From: Dromaius novaehollandiae
Taxonomy: Eukaryota > Chordata > Aves > Casuariiformes > Dromaiidae
Direction of reading: 5' to 3'
NCBI RefSeq assembly: GCF_036370855.1
Contig: NC_088113.1
Span: 20,728,501 to 20,792,500 of the forward strand
DNA length: 64,000 bases
Part shown: in pieces, positions 53,101 through 64,000 of the stretch
Numbering within the stretch: the stretch's first letter is position 1
Layout: each line of letters opens with the position of its first letter
The notes under the pieces: model-generated
Seen by the model: the letters and a program-made list of their open reading frames with translations, nothing else
What the model was told of the DNA's origin: nothing
The model's database searches: none
Translations under genes and position numbers: made by a program

Positions 53101-55335
53101 ACCAAAGTTCAAGGCAATGCCTCTGCCTTACTTTGACCGTGTCAAGCTGCCGGAAAAAAAGGTCAAAAACCCAACTCAGCCTGAGCCCTTCAATCTGCAG
53201 ATTGATGAACGAGGAGCTGCCAAGCTACAGAATTGGAAACAGCAGGTAGGATGAAAAGGATAACATCTATGAGCAGACTTAAAGGAGCTAATCAGAGTTG
53301 TGCTCAACTTCAGAAAGTGTCCTGCTTGAGCTTAATTAGGATTTGAGGACTAGTTTGAGCCAGGAATTATTCTATCCTTGGCAAGAGCCACGCGCTACAG
53401 GTTAGGGTTTGGTGATTTGTTTGGGTTTTTTTCTTCTCCCTTTATGGTGAGTGATGGAATTTACCACAGCTGCCTGAACCAACTATGGGGTACTTTCTAG
53501 AGGGCAACTATGTGTAGCTGGATCCCTTTGTTGATTGTTTTTGTGCTTTGAGATGTATTGACATATATATGGCTTTTTTCATGCGGAGTCTACGGTAAAC
53601 ACCTGAAAAATATTCTGCTTTGAGAGCGGAAGCTGCTCTTTAGGTCATTTTTGGCAAAAGTAACTGACAGGCAGAGTGAGATCTCTCTTGACTTTAATAT
53701 CATTTTCTTTGCAAGTGACTTAATCTGAAATCAAACTGGCTTTTCCAGTGTTGGGAGAGCCGAAGTCTGGGGGGATGGGAGATGGTGTTTTTGTTATGCC
53801 TGACATCTGACAGGCTCTCTTCTTATGCAGCTTAAAGAAGACTTGAAAAGGCAGAAAGAAGCAGCATGTTTTAAAGCTCGTCCCAACACAGTGGTGCACC
53901 AGGAGCCTTTTGTGCCCAAAAAGGAAAATAAGCTGCTATCAGGTGGAGTTACAAGTACTTGCTATGCAGGCTTGGCTGATAATTCAGAACTGATGCAATT
54001 AAATGATGCTTAAACTGGCTGATGCCTCTTGTTTATCAGCACAGCCAATATTGCTGTGCGCTCAATCAACTAAATCCCCAGCAGCCTGTGTCCCCAGGGA
54101 ACAGGGGAGTTTCCTCTTCACTGCCTCGCTGTCCCTGTGCACTAACATGGCAGCTGTATTAACAGCTATGCTACAATTGGCAGATGATTGATGTATGCTA
54201 GCTTGGGATAAGGGTAAATAGTATGCAGGATGCTCCCTGTCGAGACAGCTGGCATTTCTGCAGTAGCTGTCAGTCTTTCCTTGCCATTTGTAATGAGATG
54301 GAGGCATCCACAGCTTAGTTTGTATGTGCTAGAAACTTCATAGGATACAGAACCAGCCAAAAACTTGTTTGTACTAACAACTGTGTGCTTGTTCCTCACG
54401 TGACAATACCCCTAACAGAGGTAATGTCTGCATCGGTACTTCTCACATTTGGGCTTAATCTTTTCTTTTCCTCGGAACCCCAGTGGTGTCTACTAACAAC
54501 CCTCACAATTTGAAGTGCTCCAGAGGGAGGCTTCCATGTGACATTAGTATTGCGCTGCTTTACCTGACTGTCTTTGCACCAATGTTATCCCCTCTATTTC
54601 TAAACTTAGAGAGCCTTTCTGGTTCCATAGTTCCTGAAGGCTTTGAGCTGGCAACAGAAAAAAGGGCTAAAGAGCGGCAAGAATTTGAAAAACGATTGGC
54701 AGACCTGGAAGCCAGAAGGGAGATGCTTCAAGAACAGGCCAGGCAGCGAGAAGAGGAGCGTGAAAAGGAAGAAGTTGCTAAACTAAGGCAAGAATTGGTA
54801 AGTGAGCTGTTTCTGAACAGGGATTGTAATGTAACCCAAAGGGATGTGTGAATATGCTAAAAGAGCTAACGTTAGTTTTGGGATCCTAAAGCATCCCTAG
54901 TCCTCCCTGTGGCAAGCTGATTCCTCACTAACTTTACAACTGGTCTTAAAACAAACAAAACAAAAAAACAAAAATCAGCTCTGCTGAGGCTGTTGATGAT
55001 TTTCTCAGCTGTACACATTGCAGCAAAATAACTTGAATGCCCTACGGAAGCCCAAAACCCTAAAGTATGTCTTGCATGCTAGTGGTGGCTCACTCTAGTG
55101 CCCCGGGCAGTGTGATAGTCTTGTAGGCAGATGCCTGACTGCATCCCGCGGATGGCTAGCCTGCATGTTTTAGGTTCAGTGTAACTGCAGCCGTTTTCTT
55201 TAATTTTGTCCTTGATTTTTGCAGGTTCACAAGGCAAACCCAATCCGCAAATATCGCAGCGTAGAAGTGAAACCCAGTGACCAGCCGCTGACTATGCCGA
55301 AGTCTCCCAACTTCTCAGACAGATTCCGGTGCTGA
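47144..55335 (+). CDS. TPX2: TPX2, microtubule nucleation factor and Aurora A activator
   Basis: TPX2 is a Ran-regulated spindle assembly factor that activates Aurora A, nucleates microtubules and binds kinesin Eg5. The model has 17 coding exons: 47144-47246, 47502-47624, 47804-47924, 48481-48612, 49146-49196, 49327-49449, 49896-50029, 50347-50504, 50939-51110, 51262-51400, 51945-52161, 52399-52497, 52779-52955, 53099-53245, 53831-53942, 54610-54797 and 55225-55335. All junctions are GT-AG and in frame, giving 768 aa (human 747). The Aurora A segment reads [16 protein letters not shown], with Tyr8, Asp11 and a Trp-Phe at 33-34 kept and human Tyr10 replaced by Phe. Conserved blocks include [52 protein letters not shown] and CPFSFDSRD. 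The region [20 protein letters not shown] starts a coiled coil. The Eg5-binding C terminus ends [10 protein letters not shown]. The acceptor of the first coding exon is unclear (near 47070 or 47095). Confidence 0.96.
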
Positions 55336-55640
55336 TATGCATCCATGTGGTAGTGGGAGAGGGAGCCTATCTCTTCCTGCCCTCATGGTGGGCAGAGAGG
55401 GAACAGTTGTTTTTACATGACTCCTCAGTCTCAAATCCTACACTTGGCTCCATTATTCTTATATCAAGTAGTTTAACTCTATCTGAGGCAGATGGCTGAG
55501 GCACAGCATAGAGACCGTGCCATCTAGTCCTTGGCTTGCTTCACATCCAAACACCTTAGTCTCTAAAGACTAAACCAGGTTTTGATATCGTCTACAAATA
55601 TTGTGTACCTGAACTAAATAAAAATTCTTTATTTGACCAA
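55336..55640 (+). other. TPX2: TPX2 3'UTR
   Basis: Short 3'UTR of about 300 nt between the TPX2 stop and its polyA signal. Nothing unusual is seen in it. Confidence 0.75.
55617..55622 (+). terminator. TPX2: TPX2 polyadenylation signal (AATAAA)
   Basis: A canonical AATAAA lies 281 bp after the TPX2 stop, with a T-rich element (TTCTTTATTTG) directly after. Cleavage is expected near 55640. Confidence 0.8.
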
Positions 55641-58100
55641 CATCTCTTGCTAGTGGATCCCTTTCCTGCAGAAGAGATCTCAGTAAAGGGCACTCAGTGG
55701 ACATACAAGGACATGTGCCTCTGGAAGAGCTGCCTTGACTTCCTACATCTAAGTATTGGTTTCAAGTTTCTGTTTGTTAGCCTTTTTTATTAAACTTGAA
55801 TTGTGTAAGTAATGTGAGGCTTTCCAAGCCAGCATATTGCAAGTCTGACTTTTCTTATTGATGTTTAGATGAATGCTAATATGAATCTTACCCACACTTT
55901 AAAGTAATTCCCTGTGTATATTAGAGCATTAAACCTTCTGCTGTTTTATAGTTGAAGTCATTCTTTTCAGGGAACTGGTTAAACTGGCAAATAACTCTTG
56001 CTGTTAGCTGTGTCCCTTGCTCATGCCAGTGCAGTAATGTTGGCTAAAGATGTATTGTGTCCTCCTAACCAGTCTAGCCGCGGCTAGAACAACTAAATAT
56101 AGACCAAGTGCTCTGATGTGCTGGAGGACAAAACTTCTAGCATCACAAAGTGGTAATCATATTTAGATTAAGGTTTACTAAGAATGTTTTCTTATCTTAC
56201 CATTGTCATAGGCTTCCAAGCCTACTAAGACTGCTTTTAGGCTTTTCCTTGGTCTTCTCTTAACAAGAATGTTAACTCAGTAAAAGTGAGTGAGAGCAAA
56301 AAGGGGTTGAGAATACTACTACTCCAAATGATGCTCTGGATTTTAGTCATCTGACTTAGGCACCGCTGCTGCCCTCCGACATGTCTGTATTGCTGATGCT
56401 TGTTCCAGTAATGTAAGCAATCATGTTGTGGAGCTGTTTCCTTGCTGGAGAAATGGCTTGCATCTCTGATACAGCATACTTAAAGAGCTATACTTAAAGC
56501 CTATGGATGAATGGAAGCAAGCCCTCTTTTTCAGGCTTGACAGAGTATAACTCTTTGCTATGTTGGCTTGGCTTCTCATGGCTGTAATGGTATTGAGGCT
56601 CTGACCCTCCCTGTGAGCTATGTTTATGGGTCTCTCTTACCTTTATCACTTGCTGGGACTAGTGCGAGTTGGGCTGCTCATTGGTGTTGTGGAGCTGCTT
56701 GGAAGAGATTAAAACATGGGAAGCTCTGAATTATCAACTTGTTCAGGTAGGGCAAACTATTTCTTGTTTGGGGTTCATTGGAAAACATTTCCTCTAATTT
56801 TCTCTAGATTTGGATACCTAGGTATTGGATATTCTTGGAGTTGTGTGGCCTTTTGTTCTGGGTTTCTTTTGGGTAGAGAAGGAAGGGTGTTCAAACTCCA
56901 TGTGCTGAACTCCTGCCAAGGGGTATAGTAATAGGTACTGTCCGTCATTATCCAAGTCAAAGTGTATCAAGCAATTGCTACTGTTTTACTGCTACTGTTT
57001 CTCTTCTAATTTGGGAGAGGTGACACAGGCAGAAAGTCTTCAGAGAGCTAAATTCAAAGATGAGCATTTGTTGTATCTGAAGATGTTGTTTTTGCAGGAA
57101 TTCTTCCTCAGAATACAGTGCTCAAGGGATATCACTGCAGTGAAAAGCAGCTGCAGTCTACAACCAGCAGTGAACAAGAAATGTGTGTTCTGTATGAGTG
57201 TATTAGGTTTCAGCTTTTCAATGGGCACCAGTCTCTTGAAGTTCCAACTCTGGTTGGATTAAAAGAGAAGAAGCTACCCCCAGCATAAGCATAAGAACTC
57301 TTGTATTGTGCAGTGGGAGAGTACCTGAGAAAATGGAAAAGGAGTTTGCGTGAGCATGTTAGTACTAAAAGATGAATGGGCCCTGTAACAGCATAGCCTC
57401 CTCGAAATGGCAAGCTGAGAGACAAGACTCCTTTGTGCCTAAGTTTCAGCTTTTTTTCCCTTCTCTTGAGGATCTTTACAGGAACAGAATTAAATGGCTG
57501 TGGCAGAACTGGTCCTGAAAGATTGACCAAGTCATATAGAATGGCTTAAGATGCATGTTGCTAACTCAGCCAACAGTCTCATGTTGTTGACCTGAGAGTA
57601 ACTTTGTGAGGGACTATCAACAGCAATAGCCTTACCGAAAAGGCTGTTTGTCACAGTTAACTTTGACAGCCCTACCAAAATACAGTTTACAAGAACAGCT
57701 GGACAGAAAACCGTAAGCATCCTTTTCCTGAAAACTGCTCAGATCTGCTTGAATCTGACCAAATGCATCCAGATTTTTCTTCGGTCTTCCTCAAGCTTAT
57801 TGCTGTCCCAGTGGAGATACTCCATATGATCCGCTAGCAAGGAAACTCACTGGAGCTTGAATATGCTGTCAAGGAAAGCACTGTTTCTATTGCAGCCTGG
57901 AGTGCCAATTCCTATGGAGTGGTGTGGATAGCAGGAGTAGGCAGCAGTAGCAGCAAATATTTATAGAGAGTCAGGAAAGCCTAAATAATGATGAGCAATA
58001 GAAGAATGTAAAGGCAAGCAGAATAACAAGACTGATGAGCTGGAGCAGATATTGATCTGTGAATGATGGAACAGCTGGATTTCCATGAATGCCTTACATG
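55641..58100. other. Intergenic DNA downstream of TPX2
   Basis: AT-richer unique sequence with no supported gene. A 95-codon frame at 56975-57262 lacks splice sites and family resemblance. Several AATAAA/ATTAAA-like motifs (for example near 55791 and 55930) could serve longer TPX2 transcripts. Confidence 0.45.
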
Positions 58101-58104
58101 GCTT

Positions 58105-58250
58105 CTGTTTCAGACTTGAGGAAGGGTTTGTATGTCTGACAGCTTGTCAGTTTTTTCCAACTATATCATTTGGTCTAATAAAAGACATTACCTCTTACTG
58201 CAAGCACTACCTCATATATTCCTCATACACTGCAAACTTAGTGAAAGAGA
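58105..58250 (+). repeat. Degraded ancient amniote interspersed repeat (AATAAAAGA type)
   Basis: CTTGAGGAAGGGTTTGTATG, then CAGCTTGTCAGTTTTTTCCA, then TTGGTCTAATAAAAGACATT and ACCTCTTACTGCAAG match a repeat I recall from turtle, crocodilian and bird genomes (TGAAGAAGGG, AAAGCTTGTCT, TTGGTCTAATAAAAGATATT, ACCTC). The tail ACACTGCAAAC also fits. The AATAAA inside belongs to the repeat, not to a local gene. Family name not assigned. Confidence 0.5.
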
Positions 58251-58372
58251 ACCTCAAGTCCCTGTGCTGTACAGGGATATAAGACACGTGGCAGACCTGT
58301 CAGGAGTCACCCAGTAGATTCTCATGAGCTGATGGATGAAGTGTGGTTAGTGTAATCTGCCCTTTTAATTAG

Positions 58373-58505
58373 GAGGAAAGTCTTGACACGCTGGAAAAAC
58401 TGCTTCAGTTTAGCAAATATATGAACAATGTCCTGGAAGAGCTGAATGGCAGCGAAGGAAGGAATTCTGTTAAGGCTTCAACAGGGAATAACAAAACAGT
58501 GGCAG
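58373..58505 (+). other. Candidate coding exon encoding an amphipathic helix
   Basis: A 133-bp stretch between an acceptor (TTTTAATTAG) and a donor (GCAG-GTGATT) is open in one frame and reads EESLDTLEKLLQFSKYMNNV, then LEELNGSEGRNS. Hydrophobic residues fall at helical spacing (L, L, LL, F, YM, VL, L). The helix and following NG-rich linker weakly resemble the N-terminal helix of LSH/DDM1-type SNF2 helicases, but I cannot claim homology. No partner exon could be fixed, so it may be an isolated real exon, a gene relic or chance. Confidence 0.35.
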
Positions 58506-61400
58506 GTGATTTTTCCACTCCCAGTAGAGCAGAAATGGGAGAATAAAGTTGTAGGACTGGAGTAGTGGACTAGGATTTGACTGAAGGCTGCTCTTTTAGC
58601 ATGTGCCTTGAGAGTCAGGGTAAGCTGACAAGCTGATGTAAAGCCTGTGTTCTTCTGGAGTGACCCACTGGTGGATTTTGCAACAAAGTTCTCTTATAAG
58701 AAGTCAAAACTCATCAACTTTATAAGCATGCCTTGACAGTAAGTGGGGCTAGAGCTAGTGGTAATCAAGGAGAACTGGAGCTGGATAAAATTCTAGTACT
58801 AAACTCTTTCTCTGATGCTGTTTCTCTAGTTCAGTTGTCACCAAAGTAATTTGTTGAACTCAGACTAGAACTGGAACTAAAAGGCAGCCACCATTTTCCT
58901 GGATTTTATCTTGAAAGGTAGCTGAGAATTGGAAGACCTTACTAGCTGATAAATAGAACCCTTATTAAAAGATTTGATTATGTTCTCAAAGAACACAGCT
59001 TCAGTTCTCATTTGCTTCTCTGCTGGTATAACTTGCTGACTGTGTAGTGCTAGCCTGTTGTGAAGCTAACAAGCAAAGACTGTCAGCAGAGGTACCCTGA
59101 CCCTCAGCTGGCAGCTGATTATATTGGCTGCTGTGTGCATGTGCAGAGCAGTTCCAGGATTCATTCCTCCTAATTCTGTCTTCCTGATGCTTCGGATCAG
59201 CACTCAGTATTTCCTAGTGACATTGCTGGCAGCCATATGGCTGATAATGGGTGTTCTTCATGAGCGTAGCTCTTCAGCGATTCTGTTCTGACAATGTTGG
59301 GATTTTTCCCCCCTCTTTCTCCATCACCTTGATTAGACCTGTCACAACATGATGATAGCTTGTCCAGGGAAGTCCTTAGTGCTGATAGAAGCAGCTAAGC
59401 TGTTGACTGCATGTCTGGGTTGGTCCCTACCAGGGCAGGCAGGCTGGCTGGCTTATGTTACAGTGCCATGGCCGGGATTCAGGTGGGGAGGTCGTTCTCG
59501 TCTGGAAGCCATCTGCCTCGCAGCCTGCTGTGCTGCTCGATTTAGACAAGGTATAGAGTTTCCTGGAGAATGGACAGGACTTGGCTGTGTAAAGAAGCTT
59601 CTTTACCCATGAAAAGCGTAAAGGTTAAAGTGTGTGCTGCTTAAGTTGTGACAACCATGTAGCTAGGGAACTAGCATGCTTGATGCTTTGCCAGATATCC
59701 CCGGGACAGTCTGTTTTCCAGCTAGAGCCAGCGTAGATTCTGGCTTAAGTTCCTGAATGGGAAGGGGGGATAAAAAAACAAACAAACAGCACACTGCCCA
59801 AGAAACCATGGTGGTGTTTAGTTTGTTTCCTGTGCTTTAGAGACCTGGAGCACCATGCTGGTCATCTAAGTGTGGGTTATCAGACCAAAGTGTCTGAAAT
59901 CCTAGTTTGCAGGTGATTGTTGTCCTTATATTATAAAACTTTCTTGTGAGAGGACTGTTTTCACTCAACTTTTTTTGCTTTGACTATGAATGAATGTTAT
60001 CTCTTAATAGTACCAAACCATGGGTAGTCTGAAAACTAAACTTCCTTCATACGTGCCTCATTTTGAAGAACAGTTGTTATGACTTCCAAAACAGTGCAAA
60101 GCCTGCTCTTCCTTTACAGCTTCACTTCCTCATCTTGTCCTAAGGCTTCGTCTCTGTGTACGAACCCTCTCCTCTCTCATGTGAGATTCTAAAGAATTTG
60201 AAAACACCACCAGGAAACTTGCTGCTTTCCTGGCAGGCTCTCCTGATCTTTTTGGAGAAATTTTTTGTAATTTCTACTGCTCAGAGCAAAAGCCAGCCCA
60301 AATGGCCTGAAGAGCTGTGTGGTGTAGTTATGGGGTATTGGCTCTTTCTCACTTGCATGGTAAATGGATGCCCTCTTTCCAACCCTAGCTTGCTGAGAGC
60401 AGAAAGCCAGTGAAGTGGTGGCAATGTGTGCCTGAAGCGACGGAGAGGTGGCTTCCAGGTGCCTGGCAGTCCTTGCTTCAAGGAAAAGGAGAGAGAATTC
60501 CAAGCTGTACACTGGCAACAACAGTCAGTGGGCAGAGTCCCCGCTGCCCAAGTCATGCGGTCTCACAAGTTATTCCTGCCGGCGTGCCTGAAAGCAGCAG
60601 CAAAGCCAAGTTCTGCTCTTGCTACCTCTGTGCCCTCTGGCCTCCAGGATGGCGGGACTCCTGCTCGCGGACAAGGAATGATGGCTGTGCTCTGAGAGCG
60701 CAATCGAGACTCCGCAGTCCCCGAGAGCCGTGGATTCCAGCGGTGCTCTAACTTCTACGTGTATGCAACTGCATCAGCACTTCTGTCATGCTGTTTATAG
60801 GGTGGTTAAAGCAGTGTATTTGCTCCTGTGTGACCCCTATTGGTTCTCAGTTAATTAACAGATCCTGTCTTTAATCTTGTAAGAGGAAAGTTCATCAGCC
60901 TGAGATGAGCCAGGCTTGCCAACACCACCAATCCAAGCTGCGAAGAATGGAACAGGAGCGCGTGATGTCTGTTCAAAAGCCCCAGGCTACCTGCTTTGGA
61001 GAAAATGTTGCTGTTTGCTTTGTGGTTATGGTGGTAGATACCTAAGATGCTTCTGTTACCGCACCACTGCTTGAGGATTTGCTAGTTTTGCTTTCAAAAG
61101 CAAACTACTGGGACTGTTAAGGGAGATATCTCCAGCTAAAAATTTCACTTTCTCCTTAGCTTAAACTTTGCCTCTTGTTTCTTACACAGCAGGGCTGTGA
61201 GTTACTGCCAGAGGGTTGCAGCAGCTCCTAAAGATGAGTAGTAAGAAAGAAAGGGAGATACCTTTCCTTGCAATGGCAGTGGAGAGGGAGTTCTCCAAGC
61301 AGGACAAGACATCACTGGTATCAACTGGCTCCTGTTGCTTTCCAGCTGGCCATCAGAAACAAGAGCAGCGTCTCTCCCGTGTGCGGGATGCATACCTGTC
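58506..61400. other. Intergenic or intronic DNA with no assignable gene
   Basis: Unique sequence. Open stretches at 60410-60751 and 60903-61044 read as plausible peptides (the second includes SKLRRMEQERVMSVQKPQ) but lack a coherent exon chain. Nothing here can be assigned. Confidence 0.35.
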
Positions 61401-61559
61401 CCCGGGCTCGGGCTCCTGCCCGCAGCCAGAGGCGAAGGTAACTGGTGCTGCTGCCGTGCGCTGAGCGGAGCTGGCTGCGGGGAGCGCGAGTTAATTGCTG
61501 TTTCCCTTTCGGAGCCTCCGCGTGGCTGTGGTCCCAGCCAGCCGCCTGCCAGGTCTGCC

Positions 61560-63015
61560 GCGGCCGTGTCTGCAGCAAGCGCTCCTGAGGAAGATGTGTT
61601 GAATGGGTCGCTGTGGGTGACTGCAGTGAGTACACTGACGTCCCGTCGTAAAGCTGCCATGTGAAATGTTTGAGGACTTTTTTGCTGTGATAGTGGGGAA
61701 AAAAAGTCTTCCCAGTTGCCAGTAACTGAGGTATATTAAAATAAAGCTAAATCTCTATTGCAAAAACCACCTTGTCCAGCTTGTATCTATACCCTTTTTC
61801 CCTAGAGCATGAAGAAAAAGGTTTCGACTGACCTTGGAAGGGACCCTGCCAGCGGCACCCCAGGGCCCAGCCTTCACGGCAGGGTCAATTTAGAGGTATA
61901 GGAAAAAACACAGCCTTCTAGTTTTAATCCTCCAAATGTCACTTCCTTAAAACGCTGCCAGGGTGATGGCTCTGTGCTGAGCACCTTGCTGTGGTCTTGC
62001 AGCTGCTGGAATGGGACAACCCCAGTGTGCCCTCTGAAACCCAGTCTTCTGGGAGAGAAGGCAACTTGGGAAGAGAAATTTGCTTTCCTCTCCCTTCTTG
62101 TGATAAATCGGAGTGGTCCTGACTTGCCAGCTGGTCCCAGGGAGGTAAGAAGGTACTTAACATAGAAACTGTAAACTTGCTTGTTTCTTCCCTGATATTT
62201 CAGTTTGGGGTAGGGAAAGGGCACTGGGAGAAACTTTTCTGTCTTGCTCTGCTCACTGCTGGTCTCTTCTGCAGAAACGAGAGAAACTGCAGTCCTTCTC
62301 TCACGTCTTTCCTGCTGGCCGATGGTTCCTGCGTGGAGCTCCGTGGGCCCACGTGCTTCCCTCCAGCGGCCCGAGGGTGGGCAGAGGCAGGACAACAGCA
62401 TCTCCAGGAGGTAAGGGACCGCCTTGTCCAGACCCCAGCTTGCCTTGCTCTTAACTGAGTGCCGCACGTGAACCACGGCTCCTCAGGCAAAGCCTGACCC
62501 CAGCCCATGACGTACAGAAGCTGGTGGCTTGTTAGGAGCTGGGTTTGGACAACATAATGAAGCACTGTCGCTTGCCGGCTCTGACCTGCATCTCCCCGAG
62601 TTTGGGCTGCTTGTTTGGGGTAAGTGGGACCTGTGGGAACCTGGTGCTGAGTGTTAACCCACCCTGCCATACCCTGAGCTTCAAATCTCTCTCCTTGGCC
62701 GGCCCACTGGAGGAGACGTTCCTCTAAACACCAGCCTCCAGAGGCGTGCAGGGCTCTGGCGTGGGGCTGGCCGCGGCCCTGGCCCCTCGGGGCGTGCAGG
62801 GCTCTGGCGTGGGGCTGGCCGCGGCCCTGGCCCCTCGGGGCGTGCAGGGCTCTGGCGTGGGGCTGGCTGCAGCCCTGGTCTCTCCTATATTAAGCGCTGG
62901 GGTGTGATGCTGGCTGACAGTGTTGTAGTCGGAAAGGTCACACTTCACCTCCCGTTTTCCATTACAGCTGATTAGGAAAGAGGATGATCCAAGTCCTTTT
63001 AAAGTTTTCTCTTGG
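61560..63015 (+). other. Possible 5' exons of a gene continuing past the window
   Basis: Three stretches have splice-like edges. The first, about 61530-61627, is open as QPPARSAAAVSAASAPEEDV and ends before GTGAGT. The second, 61807-61895, runs from TTCCCTAG to GAG-GTATAG, is in phase with the first and contains MKKKVSTDLGRDPASGTPG. The third, 62949-63015 or so, reads LIRKEDDPSPFKVFSWSS. In mammals MYLK2 follows TPX2, and its N-terminal region is Ala/Pro-rich and poorly conserved, so these could be its first exons. No kinase sequence is in the window and I cannot confirm the assignment. Confidence 0.25.
62743..62886. repeat. 48-bp tandem repeat, three copies
   Basis: Three units of exactly 48 bp begin at 62743, 62791 and 62839, each starting GGCGTGCAGGGCTCTGGCGT. 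Copies 1 and 2 are identical or nearly so; copy 3 has a few transitions near its end. A 48-bp period keeps one frame open through the array, giving a repeated peptide on the minus strand, but there is no other coding evidence. Confidence 0.9.
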
Positions 63016-64000
63016 AGCTCTTCCTGTCCAGGTTTGTTTTAAGGCCTGTTTTGGCAGCAGCTTTGTGCCAAGATCAGAAACCTTTGTGCAAACGAGGCCC
63101 TCCTTCCCAAGAGGGGTGTTACCAGCCTCCCTGCCTGCGGGAGAGGAGCGTTTAGCTGGAGCTCTGGTATCTTTGCTCGGGCGCCGTCGTTGCCCCGAGC
63201 CCCGTCCTGTCCCCCCGGCACGTCTCGCCCTGCCTGGCCGCAGCTGCCTTCTCTGCGGAGCTGCTCCGCGCCAGGTAAGCACCTCTCCCGGGCTCACCGT
63301 CGTGTCTGGCAGCCCCAGCTCGGCAGCGGCGCAGGGCTGTGCCCTTGTCCCTGCCCCTCGGGTCCCCTCTTGGGAGGCTCCGCGCAAGAAATGCGCCGGG
63401 AGCAGCTGGGGCTTGGCGTGGGGCGTGACTCAAGGCTTGTGAACGCCAGGCAGCGGCGGGACGGAGACCTTGGGAGGACGGCCCTGGCCGTGCAGCTGGC
63501 AGAGGCCAAGCCGGGGAACCCTGGGGTGATCTCAGCCCTGACTCCTGCCCTGCCCGGGGGCACCTGGCCAGCCCTGACCCAGCCCCCGGGAAAGCACCGC
63601 TCCAGCCAAGCGAGCACCGGCGCTCGGCCTTTCGCTGCCCGTCTCCCCCTCGCCCTGCGCTCCCTGGGAAGCCCCCGGCGCCCGCCGCGGAGGAGCAGGG
63701 CCGTGCCGCCCGCTTCCCAGCTGGGAAGACGGAGGTGCAGCGTGACCTGGAGGGTGGCCAGGAGCATGACCCGCGCTGGGGGCAGATGCCTGACCCGAAG
63801 CGGCCTGTGGTGTGTCCTTTCTCTTACCGCAAGCTGCTCTCAGTGTTTTATTGTGCGTCACCAAGCCAAGGCCTCCGCTGTCCCCTTTCAAAGGAGTAAC
63901 AGATGCAGGCGAGGGGCTGAGCCCTTCTTCCTCCATGCTGTACGGGCTGTGCTAGTGCTCCTGCTGCCACTACGTGACAAATTGCCGTTCTCGGTTTTTG
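63016..64000. other. GC-rich end of the window
   Basis: Composition rises again to GC-rich with CpGs from about 63150 to 63780. No promoter, exon or repeat is clear enough to call. A minus-strand frame of 134-157 codons here is explained by GC content. Confidence 0.4.

Noticed and set aside
59349-59612. 87-codon frame starting MMIACPGKSLVLIEA
   Set aside because: No splice context, no family resemblance and a length expected by chance.
61804-61850. CR1-like GACCTTGGAAGGGACCC
   Set aside because: The motif recalls CR1 LINE sequence, but the match stops after about 16 bases and no CR1 tail repeats follow.
1-64000. Endogenous retroviruses, LTR elements or other virus-like fossils
   Set aside because: No recognisable LTR pair, gag, pol or env-like sequence was noticed on either strand.

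Overview
This window is vertebrate nuclear DNA, most likely from a bird and probably a microchromosome. The evidence is the proteins: Bcl-xL, ID1 and TPX2 match avian forms. The first ~41 kb is also very GC-rich, with short introns and many minisatellites. The species is not identifiable; Bcl-xL differs from chicken at many positions I can recall, so it is probably not a galliform. A crocodilian or turtle is less likely but not excluded. Gene order follows human 20q11.21 (HM13, ID1, BCL2L1, TPX2), with one clear difference: where mammals have COX4I2, this window has a complete BPI/LBP-family gene.

Layout. The last coding exon and 3'UTR of HM13 (plus) lie at 642-~1025. About 6 kb of intergenic DNA follows, with candidate ID1 enhancers and six tandem-repeat blocks. 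It includes a near-identical copy of the BMP response element known from the mammalian ID1 promoter (6201-6215, beside a perfect CRE). ID1 (two coding exons, plus) is at 7382-8020. Next is a 15-exon BPI/LBP-like gene (plus, 11755-15830, 478 aa) whose exon lengths and phases follow the BPI family. BCL2L1 lies convergent on the minus strand (coding 18319-35994, 229 aa, one 17-kb intron). Its 5'UTR carries a 9-codon uORF ending 2 nt before the Bcl-xL start.

Between BCL2L1 and TPX2 is an NRF1-motif CpG-island promoter. Downstream of it are three exons that join in frame into a 161-residue protein I do not recognise (39207-40160, plus); this is the best candidate for something undescribed. TPX2 (plus) starts at a cell-cycle-type promoter (CCAAT boxes plus a CHR) near 40.6 kb and codes from 47144 to 55335 in 17 coding exons (768 aa). 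Base composition falls sharply at about 41.5 kb, inside TPX2 intron 1, and stays lower until GC-rich sequence returns in the last ~3 kb.

From 55.7 kb to the end no gene can be assigned. The stretch holds one exon-like helical segment at 58373-58505, several weak exon-like stretches at 61.4-63.0 kb where synteny would place the start of MYLK2, one ancient interspersed repeat and a 48-bp triplicate repeat. A second ancient repeat lies in TPX2 intron 1. No tRNA, rRNA, CRISPR or recognisable endogenous retrovirus was seen. Functionally the neighbourhood combines BMP-driven differentiation control (ID1), survival (BCL2L1), mitotic spindle assembly (TPX2), ER intramembrane proteolysis (HM13) and innate lipid binding (BPI-like).
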